A stretch of 64,000 nt of DNA from Xanthostigma xanthostigma (lineage: Eukaryota; Arthropoda; Insecta; Raphidioptera; Raphidiidae), in NCBI GenBank assembly GCA_963575645.1, contig OY754465.1, positions 6,820,001-6,884,000 of the forward strand, written 5' to 3'. Below the pieces are notes generated by a model, which saw only the letters and a program-made list of their open reading frames with translations, searched no databases and was not told where the DNA came from. The translations under genes and the position numbers were made by a program. Shown here in pieces: positions 22,366 through 33,785 of this stretch. The first letter of the stretch is position 1. Every line of letters begins with the position of its first letter.

Positions 22366-24285
22366 AAAATATTCCAGCCAATTGGGCGACGGGACCATTC
22401 CAACTTAAAAAATATTTACATTTGATACAGTTTTTTTTTTAATATATGCAATTGGATATAGTATAATAATAGCTTAAGCAACGAATAATTCTAGATGGAA
22501 AAGTCGAAAGCAGAACATTTGACTTAGGAACTTTGTTTGGACTAGTTAGGAGATAAACATACTAAAAGTCCTTACCCCTCCGAGGTACGCCCGAAGGGGG
22601 GGAGCACAAAGAAGGTCCCGTTTTTTGGTATTTTGCTTTCATCTCGAAAACGGTACGTCGTACGAAATTTTGTTGGAATACATAATGAAAGCTGATAAAA
22701 TTCTCTACAACTTTAGTTTTCACACTTTTTATCTATCTCCAATCTTTGCCTAGCTATGAGCTCCGAAAAATGGTCGATTTTCAAAAATGTGTTAAATTCT
22801 CTGTAGCACATTGTAACAATACGAATTTGTCAAAATCATTTCGTATCGCTCATCCACACTATTAAAAACACCCACACACTATTAAAAAATAACATAAGCT
22901 GGGAGTACCTCCACACAGGGCCCTCTTTCCCACTGGGCACTATGGCACGTGCCCAGGGCCCCGCGATCGATAGGGACCTCCTAGTTTAATGGTATACTAA
23001 GTACCTAAACTGTTTTAAACAAAAATCATCAGTGAACTATTTTTCATATACTTATTTTTTTTGTGTCCTTCATGTTAAAATTGGGAACGTGATCCTTTTA
23101 AATATATGCATTTTATATCACATTCCTCGACTTAGAATCTAGAACCTTGTTTATCTATTTTCTTTGTCTATTCTAACAAAATAGTGCTCTGTTAAGGTCA
23201 TAGGGGCCCCATAATCCTAATGTGCCCAGGGCCTTCAATAGGTTAAAGCTTATGTTATTTTTTAATAGTGTGTGGGTGTTTTTAATAGTGTGGATGAGCG
23301 ATACGAAATGATTTTGACAAATTCGTATTGTTACAATGTGCTACAGAGAATTTAACACATTTTTGAAAATCGACCATTTTTCGGAGCTCATAGCTAGGCA
23401 AAGATTGGAGATAGATGAAAAGTGTGAAAGCTAAAGTTGTAGAGAATTTTATCAGCTTTCATTATGTATTACAACAAAATTTCGTACGACGTACCGTTTT
23501 CGAGATGAAAGCAAAAAACCAAAAAACGGGACCTTCTTTGTGCTCCCCCCCTTCGGGCGTACCTCAGAGGGGCAAGGACTTTTAGTATGTTTATCTCCTA
23601 ACTAGTTCAAACAAAGTTCCTAAGTCAAATGTTCTGCTTTCGACTTTTCCATCTAGATGCCCCTTATGAGCACTCATTGACTAAACTATAAAGAAAATAA
23701 AATTTATGATATCGCGTGAGGTGACGCGGGTAATGGTTAGTATTCAATATGATATTTGATATTCGTTGCCATGGTTACTTACATAATATGTTCCACGTCA
23801 TGTAAAAATTAATCAAAGCATGTTTAACTAGTTTATTTCTGACAAATACAATAGAAAATACAAAAGAACAGGTTTTTTTTTTTTTATTTTGAAAATACTT
23901 CCGAAGCTATAAAGTTTAGAAAAAAATTTTAACAAAATTTTCTTGAAATAGTGAAATGAATAAAAAGCTGTTATGAAAAGTAAACCATTATTATATTAAA
24001 AAAAAAAACATCGTTATAGTGTATATCTCTTCTGCGCATGCGCCGATTTTCTCCAAAAATAATAGGGCTCTTCATATTTACATACCAAAAATCCTCTCAT
24101 AATTTGGTTTCAACCGTTTAACCATTTGACCTGTATCGTACTCACAGATTAACAGATGTGCAGACTATTTCAAAAATATGTTTTTTGGATTCGAGGGACC
24201 TCAATACGAAAAATATTGTAAAATTTTTGAAAAGTGAATTTTGACCTAAACTAGTACAATTCCCCACTAAGGGGTTGGAATGTTA
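22366..24285 (-). mobile_element. MITE family A copy 3, split by a foldback insertion
   Basis: Its right end (ATTCCAGCCAATTGGGCGACGG, minus orientation) lies at 22366-22430 and the remainder runs from about 23690 (ATATCGCGTGAGGTGACGCG) to 24285 (CCCCACTAAGGGGTTGGAAT). The two parts together make one family A copy; the foldback at 22491-23656 sits between them. Confidence 0.8.
22491..23656. mobile_element. Large foldback element, arms ~410 bp, nested in MITE A
   Basis: Left arm 22491-22905 starts CTAGATGGAAAAGTCGAAAG and right arm 23244-23656 ends CTTTCGACTTTTCCATCTAG. The arms are ~95% mirror-identical by eye, including CCCGAAGGGGGGGAGCACAA and GAAAACGGTACGTCGTACG. The 340-bp centre has GGGCACTATGGCACGTGCCC and CCCAGGGCC words that may be another small DNA transposon. 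No clear target duplication and no coding sequence. Confidence 0.88.
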
Positions 24286-24449
24286 AAAAATTCTGAATGG
24301 TATTTGGGAAGCTAGTCATGCTTCATGTAAAACTAAGGTACATAAAAAATGAGTTGATTCGGTCTTCTGTTTTATAAGCAAGGTAAAATCTTCAAGAAAG
24401 AATTATTACCTTTATTCAAGAAAGAAAACTTGTTAGACTGCAATTTTCT

Positions 24450-24885
24450 GAAGAAAAAAAAAATTGGTTGTCTGTAAAGTCGGTTTACGGACAATAGTTT
24501 TACGTGATAACGTATTCCGCTCGAATATCATATTTAATACATAACCTAAACTTTAGTAGCTGTCAAACTATATTTTTACCGACTAATAATTTGATCAACC
24601 AAAGCAAAATACATATTTTTAAGCAATTATAAAAGACATTTAAAAGAATGTATATATATTATATATTTGTTAACAAACCGTATAATTTATCTAGCCATCT
24701 GTCAGATGTAGCTTTCGCTGGAACAGCCGAAAAAAATGTTGAACGCACACTACTCTCTGACGTCACGCGAGAAGAGAGAGACTATCGCTTATATCGTGCT
24801 CTCGCTTGCGGAACGTTACTCTTTTTCGTGCGTGCAGCCGGTGTTTCATCAATTTATAAGACGTTATCACGTCAAAAATAACTAA
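24450..24885 (+). mobile_element. MITE family B, copy 1
   Basis: Left end AAAATTGGTTGTCTGTAAAG, TCGGTTTACGGACAATAG, TTTTACGTGATAACGTATTCCGC; right end TTTCATCAATTTATAAGACG, TTATCACGTCAAAA. The 12-mer ACGTGATAACGT appears near each end in inverted orientation. Other copies: 35137, 39095, 54186, 54952. Confidence 0.8.
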
Positions 24886-25425
24886 TTGAGTGTTATCAAT
24901 TGTTTTCGTTTACTCATTCAAAATAAAATACATTTAAATTAATTTAATTACTTTTCATATTTCTTAAATTTCGCACGTAGTTATAAAATTGCATACTATA
25001 CAAATTTTCCTGTAAATTTTTTTCATATTTTAAAAAATATTTTTTTCTTGGTGATTTTTACAGCTTTGATTTGGTATACCTATACACCAAGCAGGATTTA
25101 TTTATACCAAACGGATGTATCAAATGAATATATCGATTTAGAGCACACAAAGACAGATTATACGAAACTTGATTTGTTCTACCACTGAAAAGAACAGCTG
25201 TTTTGACCAACAGATGTGACAGTTGGAGATTTATGTGCGATAAACAGAACACGTCGCAATGATATGGCGTTGTGAAGTTCAGAGTGAAGTTAGGTTTAGT
25301 TCAGACAAAGACTTGACACTATTGGGTTAATCTCTAAAACCTAACCGGTTTGTATAACAACAGTAATGTTCCTATTAATCACACTCTTCTTGACATAGTA
25401 GTATCATAAACGTCGAATGTAGATA
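24886..25425. other. No supported gene
   Basis: AT-rich. Short frames only. Confidence 0.5.
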
Positions 25426-25815
25426 TTGTTAATGACCAAAATCATTTTTAAAAAATGTAGAATATCTTTCCGTTTTGAGGTCTCCCGAATCCAAAAAACA
25501 TATTTTTGTAAAAACTCTGTGCGTCTGTTAGTCTGTGAACACGATACAGGTCAAACGGATGAGCGGATTGAAACCAAATTTTGGGAGGATGTTTGGTATG
25601 CAAATATGAAGAGCCCTATTGTTTTTGGGGAGAATCGGCACATGCGCAGAAGAGATATATGCTATAACAGTGTTTTTTATAATAGTAATTGTATACTTTT
25701 CATAACGGCTTATTATTCTATTTACTTTTTTAAGAAAGATTCGTTAAAAATTTTTTTTTCTAAACTTTAGTTTCGGAAATATTTTGAAAATAAAAAAAAT
25801 TAGCCGTTTTTTTGT
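25426..25815 (+). mobile_element. MITE family A, partial copy 4
   Basis: Matches the left two-thirds of the family (TCTTTCCGTTTTGAGGTC, CACGATACAGGTCAAACGG, ATCGGCACATGCGCAG, CATAACGGCTTATTATTC) and stops after TTTTTGTTTTATGGAT. A 114-codon open frame across it is a product of the repeat, not a host gene. Confidence 0.8.
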
Positions 25816-26706
25816 TTTATGGATATTTATTTTCATTTTATGACTTTACTAATTATACTTAAATTAATGTAATTCAACATCCTATGGTAATGATTACCGC
25901 AAAAATAAATTTTTTGACCTATGTTATCCATTTCAATGGAGATAGGATTTCCCAAAATTCTGTAAATGTTAAATTTAGTTTTTCACTGAATTTACCTTAA
26001 TTACACCCTTAATAAGCCCAACACACTAAAAAATATTTTGTGTTTCAAAAATATAAAATTCAGGTCAGAAGGGGTTAAAGGAGTATTGTAACAATTATTA
26101 TTGTTTTATTCAACATATTTATTAACGTAAGTTTGTAACATGAATATTATTTAATTCAACACATTTATTAATTTAAGTTTTTTTAACATGAACATTACTT
26201 CCTAGTTCATACGCTCCACTGCCATCTTGCCTCTGTTTTTCTACATGATCACCAGAGTACACCAGTGGCGGCGTGGCTATTTAAGACGTGGTGTTACAGT
26301 ATATAAATATCGATGAGTTAAATTATTCGTGACATCTATGAGCCACTGCGTGAAGCACTTACTTCATTGCTAGATGCCAACCTACATTGTGCAACCTATT
26401 TTTGTTTATATTGCGAAAGGGTACCAACAAAATTGCTTTATTTCATTAAATATTGAATTTGTATATTTAGTTGAAGTACCCTCAAAATTTTATAAATTAG
26501 ACGCCTATGATCTGTTGGCTCTCTAATTACAACAGTATAAATAATTAATTATTAAAATGGAAATTATTATGTAGATAGAGAGAATATACAATGACTAATT
26601 ATCTTTAACAGCACTGGCCGAAACTGACATTAGAGTTTATTTAGCTTATTATTGAGGAGGTCACTCGATAAATTTTATATAACAATAATTTATATTTAAG
26701 AGTAGG
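25816..26706. other. No supported gene; 53-bp tandem duplication at 26107-26215
   Basis: TTCAACATATTTATTAACGTAAGTTT..AACATGAATATTA is repeated once in tandem. The remaining sequence is AT-rich with no feature. Confidence 0.5.
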
Positions 26707-27029
26707 TATAGTACGCGCCACGGATCTAAAAGGTTCTGAAGTTAGTCACAAACAGCGTCGCAAAGGCACATTTTAGAGCCGTTGATACTCCCACCACCTC
26801 TCAGCTACCTGCACGGAACGTGCGCTCGTCGGTGATTGGCCGCGATCGCTCGTTGCCTTTGTCACTTGTCGCTTTACTGCTTTAAAGTACAGTCGAGTAC
26901 GCTATTGTCAAGTTGTTATTGCTATTTTAGTTTGAGTTGCAAGTTTGTACTATTTCAACAGACTGTACAAGCGCAAGCATGCATTCGCATATAACTTCCG
27001 AGCCTTTTAGATTCGTGGCGCGTACTATA
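26707..27029. mobile_element. Short MITE with ~37-bp TIRs flanked by TA
   Basis: TATAGTACGCGCCACGGATC, TAAAAGGTTCTGAAGTTA at the left is mirrored at the right (TAACTTCCGAGCCTTTTAGA, TTCGTGGCGCGTACTATA). 323 bp, moderately GC-rich interior. No coding sequence. The TA ends suggest Tc1/mariner-type mobilisation, by inference. Confidence 0.85.
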
Positions 27030-27279
27030 ATCTTCACGCGTATCTTCGCTCGCGTAATGTTGATTTTTTTACTATTTCTCAGATTTAGCTAAATTTGCTA
27101 CTAATATTGTTAAGATTAGCCAAAATTGTAGCCGAAAACAAAGACAATCGAAACTTCGGGTACAAACTAGTATTACTTAATATAATCACGTTTACAAGCA
27201 ATTCACTAATTGTTAGTGATTTTACAATAATTTTTTAATAGAGAACTACAATGTTTTACCACTATGTAGGTACTTCTTA

Positions 27280-28135
27280 CACCCATGAACAATACCTGCT
27301 TAATTTACATGTCGGCCATTTTGAAATTTTCCGTCTTGGTTTTATTTTTAATTCTTGTGTAACTTTAATAGGACTGAACACGCATGCCCAATACCAGCTT
27401 ATTCGGAGATTTTTTTTTAATATGTAAGGCGGCCATTTTGAAATCCGCCATCTTTATTTCTTTAATTTTCGTATATATACTTAATAAGACTGAACACGCA
27501 TGCTTAATATCCGCTTAAGAGTATTCGTCCCTGCAAACACCCTCTGCACTCTTCATCTCAAATCTTTTCCCCTCGCCTAAAAACGGTTCGCGCTCTCCCG
27601 ACGCTATTTTTAAAGCTAGAGGGTTCTGGTAAACGCCAAATAAAAGACAAAGAATCAGACTACAGATCCTTCAGGCGAATTTTTTGAAAAAAAATTCCTG
27701 AAAAAACACAACCTTTTGAAAAAAATAATAAGCTAAGTACGTAATATTTCACACGTAGGCGAAACTGTTTTTCAAAAAATTCGCCTGAACTATCTGTAGT
27801 CTGATTTTTGTCTTTCATTTGGCGTTTACCAGAACTCTCTAGCTTTAAAAATAGCGTCGGGAGAGCGCGAACCGTTTTTAGGGAGGGGAAAAGATTTGAG
27901 ATGAAGAGTGCAGGGGGTATTTGCAGGGACGAATACTTTTAATCGGCATGGCGGCCATTTTAAAATTCGTCATTTATTTGTTATTATAGCAGCAATAGAA
28001 ATACACACTCTTATACAATTTCAACTCTCTACCTATTGCGGTTCATGAGATACAGCCCTCTGACAGACAGACGAACAGCGGAGGCTTAGTATTAGGGTCC
28101 CTTCGGGCACAGAACCCTAAAAACAAAAATAGTAC
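27280..28135 (+). repeat. Lepidopteran-type interspersed repeat, split by palindromic MITE C
   Basis: Repeated GGCGGCCATTTTGAAATCCG-type blocks end in the tail CAGACAGACGAACAGCGGAG, GCTTAGTATTAGGGTCCCTT, CGGGCACAGAACCCTAAAAA. I recognise this tail as common in moth and butterfly genomes. The element is interrupted at 27515-27942. Confidence 0.6.
27515..27942. mobile_element. TTAA-flanked palindromic MITE, family C, copy 1
   Basis: Near-perfect palindrome: the left arm (GTATTCGTCCCTGCAAACAC, CTCTGCACTCTTCATCTC, AAACGGTTCGCGCTCTCCCG) mirrors the right arm (CGGGAGAGCGCGAACCG, GAGATGAAGAGTGCAGGGGG, GCAGGGACGAATAC). TTAA lies at both ends (27515-27518, 27939-27942), which suggests piggyBac-type insertion. 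Confidence 0.85.
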
Positions 28136-28458
28136 GAAGATGAAACAATTATAAAAATTAATAATATATTTATTTTTAAAAGAACAAGTTATAGAGAAAT
28201 ATCGACTATATCTAGGTACGCGTTAAAATAAAAAATGTCAATATTGGAGCAAAAAAGTTCCATGCTTCTGGCGGTGTTCACTTGGTTTTAGCATAAATAT
28301 GTAGATACATAGCAGCATACGATGTAGGTCAACATTCGATGTAGCATATTGAAATTTAATATTAGCATTTTCAAATAAAAATATTTCTACTCCACCTTTT
28401 TTTAAATTTACTATAATACATTATTTTAATAAACAACGATATTAAATTTGCTATCGCA

Positions 28459-28789
28459 TCTAGGTATATTAATATATAAAGCTAAAGAGTTTGTTTGTTT
28501 GGTTGAACGCGCTAACCTCAGGAACTACTGGTTCAAATTAAAAAAAAAAAAATTTTGTTGGATAGCCCACTTATCGAGGAAGGCTATAGGCTATATATCA
28601 CGCTACGACCAACAAGAGCGGAGCATCAATGAAAAATGTTGCAAAATATAAATCAAAATTTGTTCATCAAACAAAACGATAACTCCGATCATCATGAAAT
28701 TTGGACACAGCATTCATCTCGATAAACTAAGATGAACGTACGTACCCATGTCCCTCTCCTCCAAGTGAACCCGAGCGGGGGACCGCTAG
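28459..28789 (+). mobile_element. Non-autonomous Helitron, short form
   Basis: Starts TCTAGGTATATTAATATATAAAGC and ends in a GC-rich zone and GACCGCTAG. Contains the TTTGTTTGTTTGGTTGAACG and GATAACTCCGATCATCATGA blocks but no tRNA-like block. Confidence 0.75.
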
Positions 28790-29298
28790 CTTATTTATAA
28801 AAAGGCTAAAGAGAAATTAATTTTATGTGCTACTCAAAAATCAAGTAATTTTGCAAAAATTATTTTATTATCCTTTTAATAAAAAGTTGACCTATTGTCT
28901 GCCTTTATAATGTAAAAGTTTACAAATCTGTTTGTCACATATTGACGCAACGAGTATTCAGGAAGTTTTAGGGCTGTACAAATTATTGATGTCAGAGCTG
29001 GGCGTATTTAAAATTCTATAATAGTTGCCTAGACGCACGATGGTAATAAATGTCAATATTATACAAATACGTCAAGAGTTAGTACTAGATCATTTGTATT
29101 AACGACGAGTAACGGCGATTAGTGCTTTTACTTCATTTATATGCAGTCGATAATGTACTTCATATGATTTATTAGACGTAATTATTCACACAATTATGCA
29201 CAACACCGACACAATGCGAACTGATAGAGTACCTAATGCTAATTTTATGAGGACAAAATATAGGATGTGTGATATCAAAAACCATATTACAACAAAAC
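28790..29298. other. No supported gene
   Basis: AT-rich; nothing recognised. Confidence 0.5.
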
Positions 29299-29604
29299 TG
29301 TTGTAGTCCGTGGTTATTTACAATAATAAATGTTTAACAAAACAGTTAAACATATAACGAAAGCGTACTTCTTTAACAAACAGTAATAATAACGTTAATA
29401 GAAACAAAACTAGTAGTTCTAGATAATAAAATAGAAAACTAAGTAACAGAAGAATATAAAGCCCTAATTATGTACACAAAATATTTATGTGTATTTATGT
29501 AAAACCAGATTTATATAATTGCACTCAATGGTTTACACACACCAAAGTATAACTGATTTATGTCGCAACGCCAGACTTGTATCAACACAACTCACGAACA
29601 ACTA

Positions 29605-29641
29605 ACTGACTCCTGCGCCAGCGATCCGCTCGCATTTTATA
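29605..29641 (-). promoter_or_regulatory. TATA box plus TCAGT initiator
   Basis: Minus strand: CTATAAAATGCGAGCGG..., with GAGTCAGTTAG 34 nt after the first T of the TATA box. Spacing is close to the usual ~30 nt. Sits inside the putative LTR and so would be its U3/R boundary. Confidence 0.5.
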
Positions 29642-29674
29642 GCTTCGATCGCGGCCTGGTCGAATCTTCTAGAC

Positions 29675-29841
29675 CAGGGGCGGGTAAATCTTTTGATCGC
29701 CAGGCCACATGATAAAAAAAGGTCCCCACATTCTATTTCAGCATTTTATTATTTTTCTAAAATTTATAAAATGCTTCGCGGGCCGGACAAAATTGCGCTG
29801 CGGCCGGATCCGGCCCGCGGGCCGACATTTGCCCAGGCCTG
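29675..29841. mobile_element. hAT (Charlie-like) MITE with perfect 8-bp TSD
   Basis: Left end CAGGGGCGGGTAAATCTTTT, right end GCCGACATTTGCCCAGGCCTG, with the GCGGGCCGGA and GGCCCGCGGGCCG words of Charlie-type elements. The 8-bp target duplication TTCTAGAC is exact (29667-29674 and 29842-29849). 167 bp, no coding capacity. Confidence 0.93.
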
Positions 29842-29970
29842 TTCTAGACGAACCTTCTTGACCTGCATTGCATTCTCCAGCAAATTCCAAGATCGGGTTT
29901 TTACTTGGCTACATGTTTTCCATTGTTATTGTTGCTAGAAGATTCTACAGAACCCATAGTCGTCCCAACA

Positions 29971-30284
29971 GGGGGCATGCAACACTATACATTGTAGATT
30001 CAGAATGTCAACAGAGCGGAAGTTAACTGACTGGTTACTTCTCATCGCGGTCACAATTTCTGTAAGAATTTTGCACATGTGGCCTCTGACATATCTATTT
30101 ATATTGTATATAAAATTCACGTGTCACAATTTTACCGATTTTAAGACATTTTGTAAATATGTCTTGCTTGGTGCAACTTACGCTATAGGATATAGTTTTC
30201 ATTAAATATTTTGTACAAAATTACGATGTTTTCTCAAAAAAAAAAAAAAAAACTGTTTTAGTTACATGTAACGACATCTGGTAG
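29971..30284. other. No supported gene
   Basis: No feature recognised apart from a poly-A run near 30240. Confidence 0.5.
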
Positions 30285-30463
30285 AATTTACTTTTAGTTT
30301 AGAAGCAAGCAAAACAAAACTGATTCGCTCAAAGTTATTTGTTCAGAAGCAAATCAAGTAGAATTTGCTCAAAGCTATTAGTTCAGACGCCGGTCCGCAA
30401 ACAAAATACATTTTGCAGAATTATATCTATCGCACTCGGGTGAAACCGGGACGGACCGCTATA
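30285..30463 (+). mobile_element. Helitron-like repeat, second family, truncated copy
   Basis: 3' part only: ATATCTATCGCACTCGGGTG, AAACCGGGACGGACCGCTA resembles the 3' end at 43780-43818. Confidence 0.6.
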
Positions 30464-31019
30464 TTTTATATATTTTTTTGATAGTATAATAAGGGAAAAC
30501 ATTCCACGCATATTATAGCCATAGCAGCTGAGCGTGTTATAATTAAAAAAAAAAAAAATAATGAAAAAGAAAGCGCATAATAACTTTTTTATTTGAATTT
30601 AAAATTATCGTTTTTATGTCGCCATAAGTGAACTACTCCCAAAAGCCATATTTCAATATAATTCCTAAAAAATACAACAAAAAAATAAACTAAGTACTGT
30701 CACTACTTAATATGATGATTTTATATTTTGTATAGATACTGATTATAACATTAATGTCACTATGAGATGCTAAAAGCTTCTAGGCTTTCAATAGGTTTAG
30801 AAACAAAACAAAAACTAGATAACGCCATTGCATTCAAACATAGAATTAGTATATGAACGGTTGCACGCGTCATTGTTGTCAGTTCGATGCTATATCTGTC
30901 GGATCAAAATAACAGAACAATTATTTAAAATATTCAGTGCATGCAGAGTTGAGTAAAACATACATAAATACTACACTACTAATAGGTTTATTACATATTA
31001 TGATACTATTATTACAGTA
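30464..31019. other. No supported gene
   Basis: AT-rich, nothing recognised. Confidence 0.5.
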
Positions 31020-31533
31020 TACAGGGTGTCACACGACATGACTGCTAAATAGCCTGGGACTGTGTTGCTGAGGTGATTTCAAGTCAAAAATGTCTAATGA
31101 ACATATACCCGGAACGCTATCCTAACTGAGCTAGAAGCATTTGAAATTTTAAATAAGTAAGCCCACTAATGCAGGTATTAGGTTCGGCTGTTGGTTTTGT
31201 TATTATTAAAAAGACCAGGTGGCTGTGAATCACCATTAGTATTTATTCGTGCTGATCCTGAGACTCTTCGCAGAGCTACCACTTCAATACTAAGAAGAGC
31301 TAGACTATGTATACAGCAACTGGGTGGACATTTTGAGCAACTAATTCAATAAAGCGATTTCTTTTGGTTTTAAATTAGTAGGGAATTCCTACTACTACTT
31401 ATCTAAAATTTCAAATGCTTCTAGCACAGTTAGGATAGCGCTCCCGGTATATGTTCATTAGACATTTTTGACTTGTAATCACCCCAGCAACACAGTCCCA
31501 GGCTATGGCAGTCATGTCGTGGGACACCCTGTA
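31020..31533 (+). mobile_element. Tc1/mariner-like element D, copy 1 (TACAGGGTGTC ends, ~140-bp TIRs)
   Basis: Ends TACAGGGTGTCACACGACAT and, mirrored, ATGTCGTGGGACACCCTGTA, with long inverted repeats that contain GCCTGGGACTGTGTTGCTG and TGTCTAATGAACATATACCC. The centre keeps the last 47 codons of a DDE transposase. A second copy with the same design is at 51788-52303. Confidence 0.85.
31212..31352 (+). pseudogene. Mariner-like transposase C-terminal fragment (in frame)
   Basis: 47 codons ending in TAA: starts RPGGCESPLVFIRADP, continues ETLRRATTSILRRARLC, ends IQQLGGHFEQLIQ. The Cys-x-(2-3)-x-GGHFEQL end is the familiar C terminus of insect mariner-group transposases. No upstream catalytic region remains, so the element cannot move itself. 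The frame is intact here; the other copy (51975-52116) has a +1 frameshift. Confidence 0.75.
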
Positions 31534-31539
31534 TATAAT

Positions 31540-31904
31540 CTATATATACAAAAATCTCGTGTCACAGTGTTTGTTATCAAACTCCTCCGAAACGGATTGA
31601 CTGATTTTTATGCTAGATTTGCCTACTAGTTTTCTAGCGGTGGTTTTCTCAATTGCTTTTCTGTGCTAGCTTCACACAAGACGTCTTTTCAAGCATGTTT
31701 CGGGAATAGATCTGGTGCGCGCGTAGTGGTAGTTTAAATATAAACACAGAGCAAAACGTGTCTGTTGTCTGTCTCTGAGCAGAATGACGCCGTGTTGGTT
31801 TGTGGGCGTTTGTTCATGTCGTACACGTGACAAGTTACTGTTTCCTGATTGGTTTTTTTCTCATACTTAGCAGAGGACTTGGCAAGAAAAATAGTCCCTG
31901 TTCT
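31540..31904. repeat. Common insect repeat tail (CTCGTGTCACAGTGTTTGTT) and unassigned sequence
   Basis: TATACAAAAATCTCGTGTCA, CAGTGTTTGTT, then CTCCTCCGAAACGGATTGAC, is a repeat start I recognise from lepidopteran genomes. The end of the element was not determined. No gene. Confidence 0.45.
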
Positions 31905-32190
31905 AATTTTAAAATCTATTTTTTAACTTTAATTTTAACAACAATAATTTTAACAATTACAACTTTAAGAACAATGAGTTTAACAATAACAACTGTAACA
32001 ACAATAGTTTAAAACTTTTCATATATAAATCTTCTAGATTCTCCGAAGATGGCATAAAGATTGCCGAAACGTTAGACAATAAAATGCAATAAAAAAACCT
32101 TCAGTATTTGCTTAGTTCATCGATCCTATGCCAGCAGGATTCATTCTTTTAATCTTCCAACATATAAACAGGATCATCATCACTCTAAAT
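31905..32190 (+). repeat. Interspersed repeat H, copy 2
   Basis: Same order as at 1345-1615: AAC-rich run, CTCCGAAGATGGCATAAAG, GCCGAAACGTTAGACAATAA, then the CATCATCACTCTAAATTATTA tail. Confidence 0.78.
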
Positions 32191-32210
32191 TATTAGTTAC
32201 TTTTCACAAT

Positions 32211-32610
32211 TTAAGGGTATTCGTCCCTGCAAACACCCCCTGCACTCTTCATCTCAAATCTTTTTCCCTCGCCTAAAAACGGTTCGCGCTCTCCCGACGC
32301 TATTTTTAAAGCTAGAGGGTTCTGGTAAATGCCAAATGAAAGACAAAGAATCAGACTACAGATCCTTCAGGCGAATTTTTTGAAAAAAAGTTTCGTCTAC
32401 GTGTGAAATATTACGTAACTTATTATTGAATTTTTTTTCAAAAAATTCGCCTGAAGGATCTGTAGTCTGTTTTTTTGTCTTTCATTTGGCGTTTACCAGA
32501 ACCCTCTAGCTTTAAAAATAGCGTCGGGAGAGCGCGAACCGTTTTTAGGCGAGGGGAAAAGATTTGAGATGAAGCGTACAGGGGGTACTTGCAGGGACAA
32601 ATACTCTTAA
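32211..32610. mobile_element. TTAA-flanked palindromic MITE, family C, copy 2
   Basis: Same palindrome as 27515-27942 with arms ~170 bp. TTAA at 32211-32214 and 32607-32610. The centre differs slightly (AATTTTTTGAAAAAAAGTTTCG). Confidence 0.87.
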
Positions 32611-33526
32611 ATCTTGTGAACTAGCGTCATTTCCAGCTTCATATCCAGCCTACTGGTGTTCCTAGCAGTGTTTCCAGCCTCGTGTGCAGCGACCTTTACA
32701 TTAAGTATTGTCAGTATTTGATAAACGTAAAAGCTGACACAAAATATATTTTTTACGAGGATTTTTTTATTCACGCTTCGTTGGGAGCTTCAGAGTGTAA
32801 TCGTAAATGAATGGTAGAAACAACGAAATGACAGACAGATGTGGAGATGTGGATGTGGGAGGGGGATGGATAGATAGAAGAGACACGATGAACGACTGAT
32901 GCGCACCTTGCGGCGACGTGCGAAAGTGATGGAGTTACAAATTACATTAGCTACAGCTCTCTCTTATTGCTCACTACTCTTTCTATATATATCCATTTGT
33001 GTGTTGACATTTGCTTTACTTACTGACCGACTATACGAATGTTGCGTCCATATTTCAAAATGTCATTTTTGCATGACGCCCTAAAGATAGAAGTTACAAA
33101 ATTTGTTAGAATTAAATTTACTTTCAATTCACCAAAATGTCGGGTAGAAAAGTTAGTTAAAAATAAATATACACTGCACTATATACTCCTTGCGCTTTTG
33201 ACGTTCTACCAAAAATACGACCGATAGCGTTAGTGTAAACGTCAAAAAAAGTTTCACAAAATAGGTAATAATGTTTTATCCTAACTCAATTGCATACAAA
33301 ACTTTCACTAACTTTAATGTTTTGCAACTGTACACTTCACGAAAGGTTAATAAACAACACAAATAAATTTGCAAGAGCAAACTGTAGATATAATACTCCA
33401 TGTTTTATAGTCTATGTGGCGGCTATTATTATTTATCAGGCGAATAAAATATTTATACCCTGGAAGTAAGACAGAATAAATTTATACTTACAGTAAACAT
33501 CATAATTTAATAAAAATCAGAGGAAT
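32611..33526. other. No supported gene
   Basis: Contains a short GA-rich stretch (GATGTGGGAGGGGGATGGAT) near 32850. No gene or repeat recognised. Confidence 0.45.
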
Positions 33527-33785
33527 AGGATCAGGAAATCAGACCAAACTTCATGCTTACTCGCGACGTTTCGGCTTTAATTAAACCTTCCTCAGGCGTT
33601 CATAAACTATCGTTTTAACATAGTCAACCATGTAAACCTTGTCATGATCTATAAGGTTTACATGGTGGACTTTGTTAAAACGGTAGTTTATGAACGCCTG
33701 CAGAGGAAGGCTTAATTAAAGCCGAAACGTCGCGAGTAAGCATGAAGTTTTGACTGATTTCCTGATCCTATTCTTCTGATTTTTA
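33527..33785. mobile_element. Foldback element, arms ~115 bp
   Basis: Left arm GAATAGGATCAGGAAATCAG, CATGCTTACTCGCGACGTTT, CGGCTTTAATTAAACCTTCC, TCAGGCGTTCATAAACTA is mirrored on the right. Each arm contains a CTGAGGAAGG..GCCGAAACG-type module; the right-arm copy is altered (CTGCAGAGGAAGG). Confidence 0.85.

Larger units (their letters stand above)
29299..29970 (-). mobile_element. Candidate solo LTR (TGTTGGGAC...ACTACAACA) with nested hAT element
   Basis: On the minus strand the segment starts TGTTGGGACGACTATGGG and ends CACGGACTACAACA. TG...CA ends with TGTTG/CAACA are typical of Ty1/copia-type LTRs. Inside is a clear core promoter on the minus strand (TATAAAA at 29641-29635 and an arthropod TCAGT initiator around 29607). 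Without the 175-bp hAT insertion and its duplicated 8-bp target site it would be about 500 bp. No target duplication and no internal retroelement coding sequence were seen, so the LTR call is tentative. Confidence 0.45.

Noticed and set aside
25426-25770. 114-codon frame also seen in reverse at 55580-55972
   Set aside because: The similarity between the two loci comes from MITE family A, not from a protein family; both copies lack coding signs.
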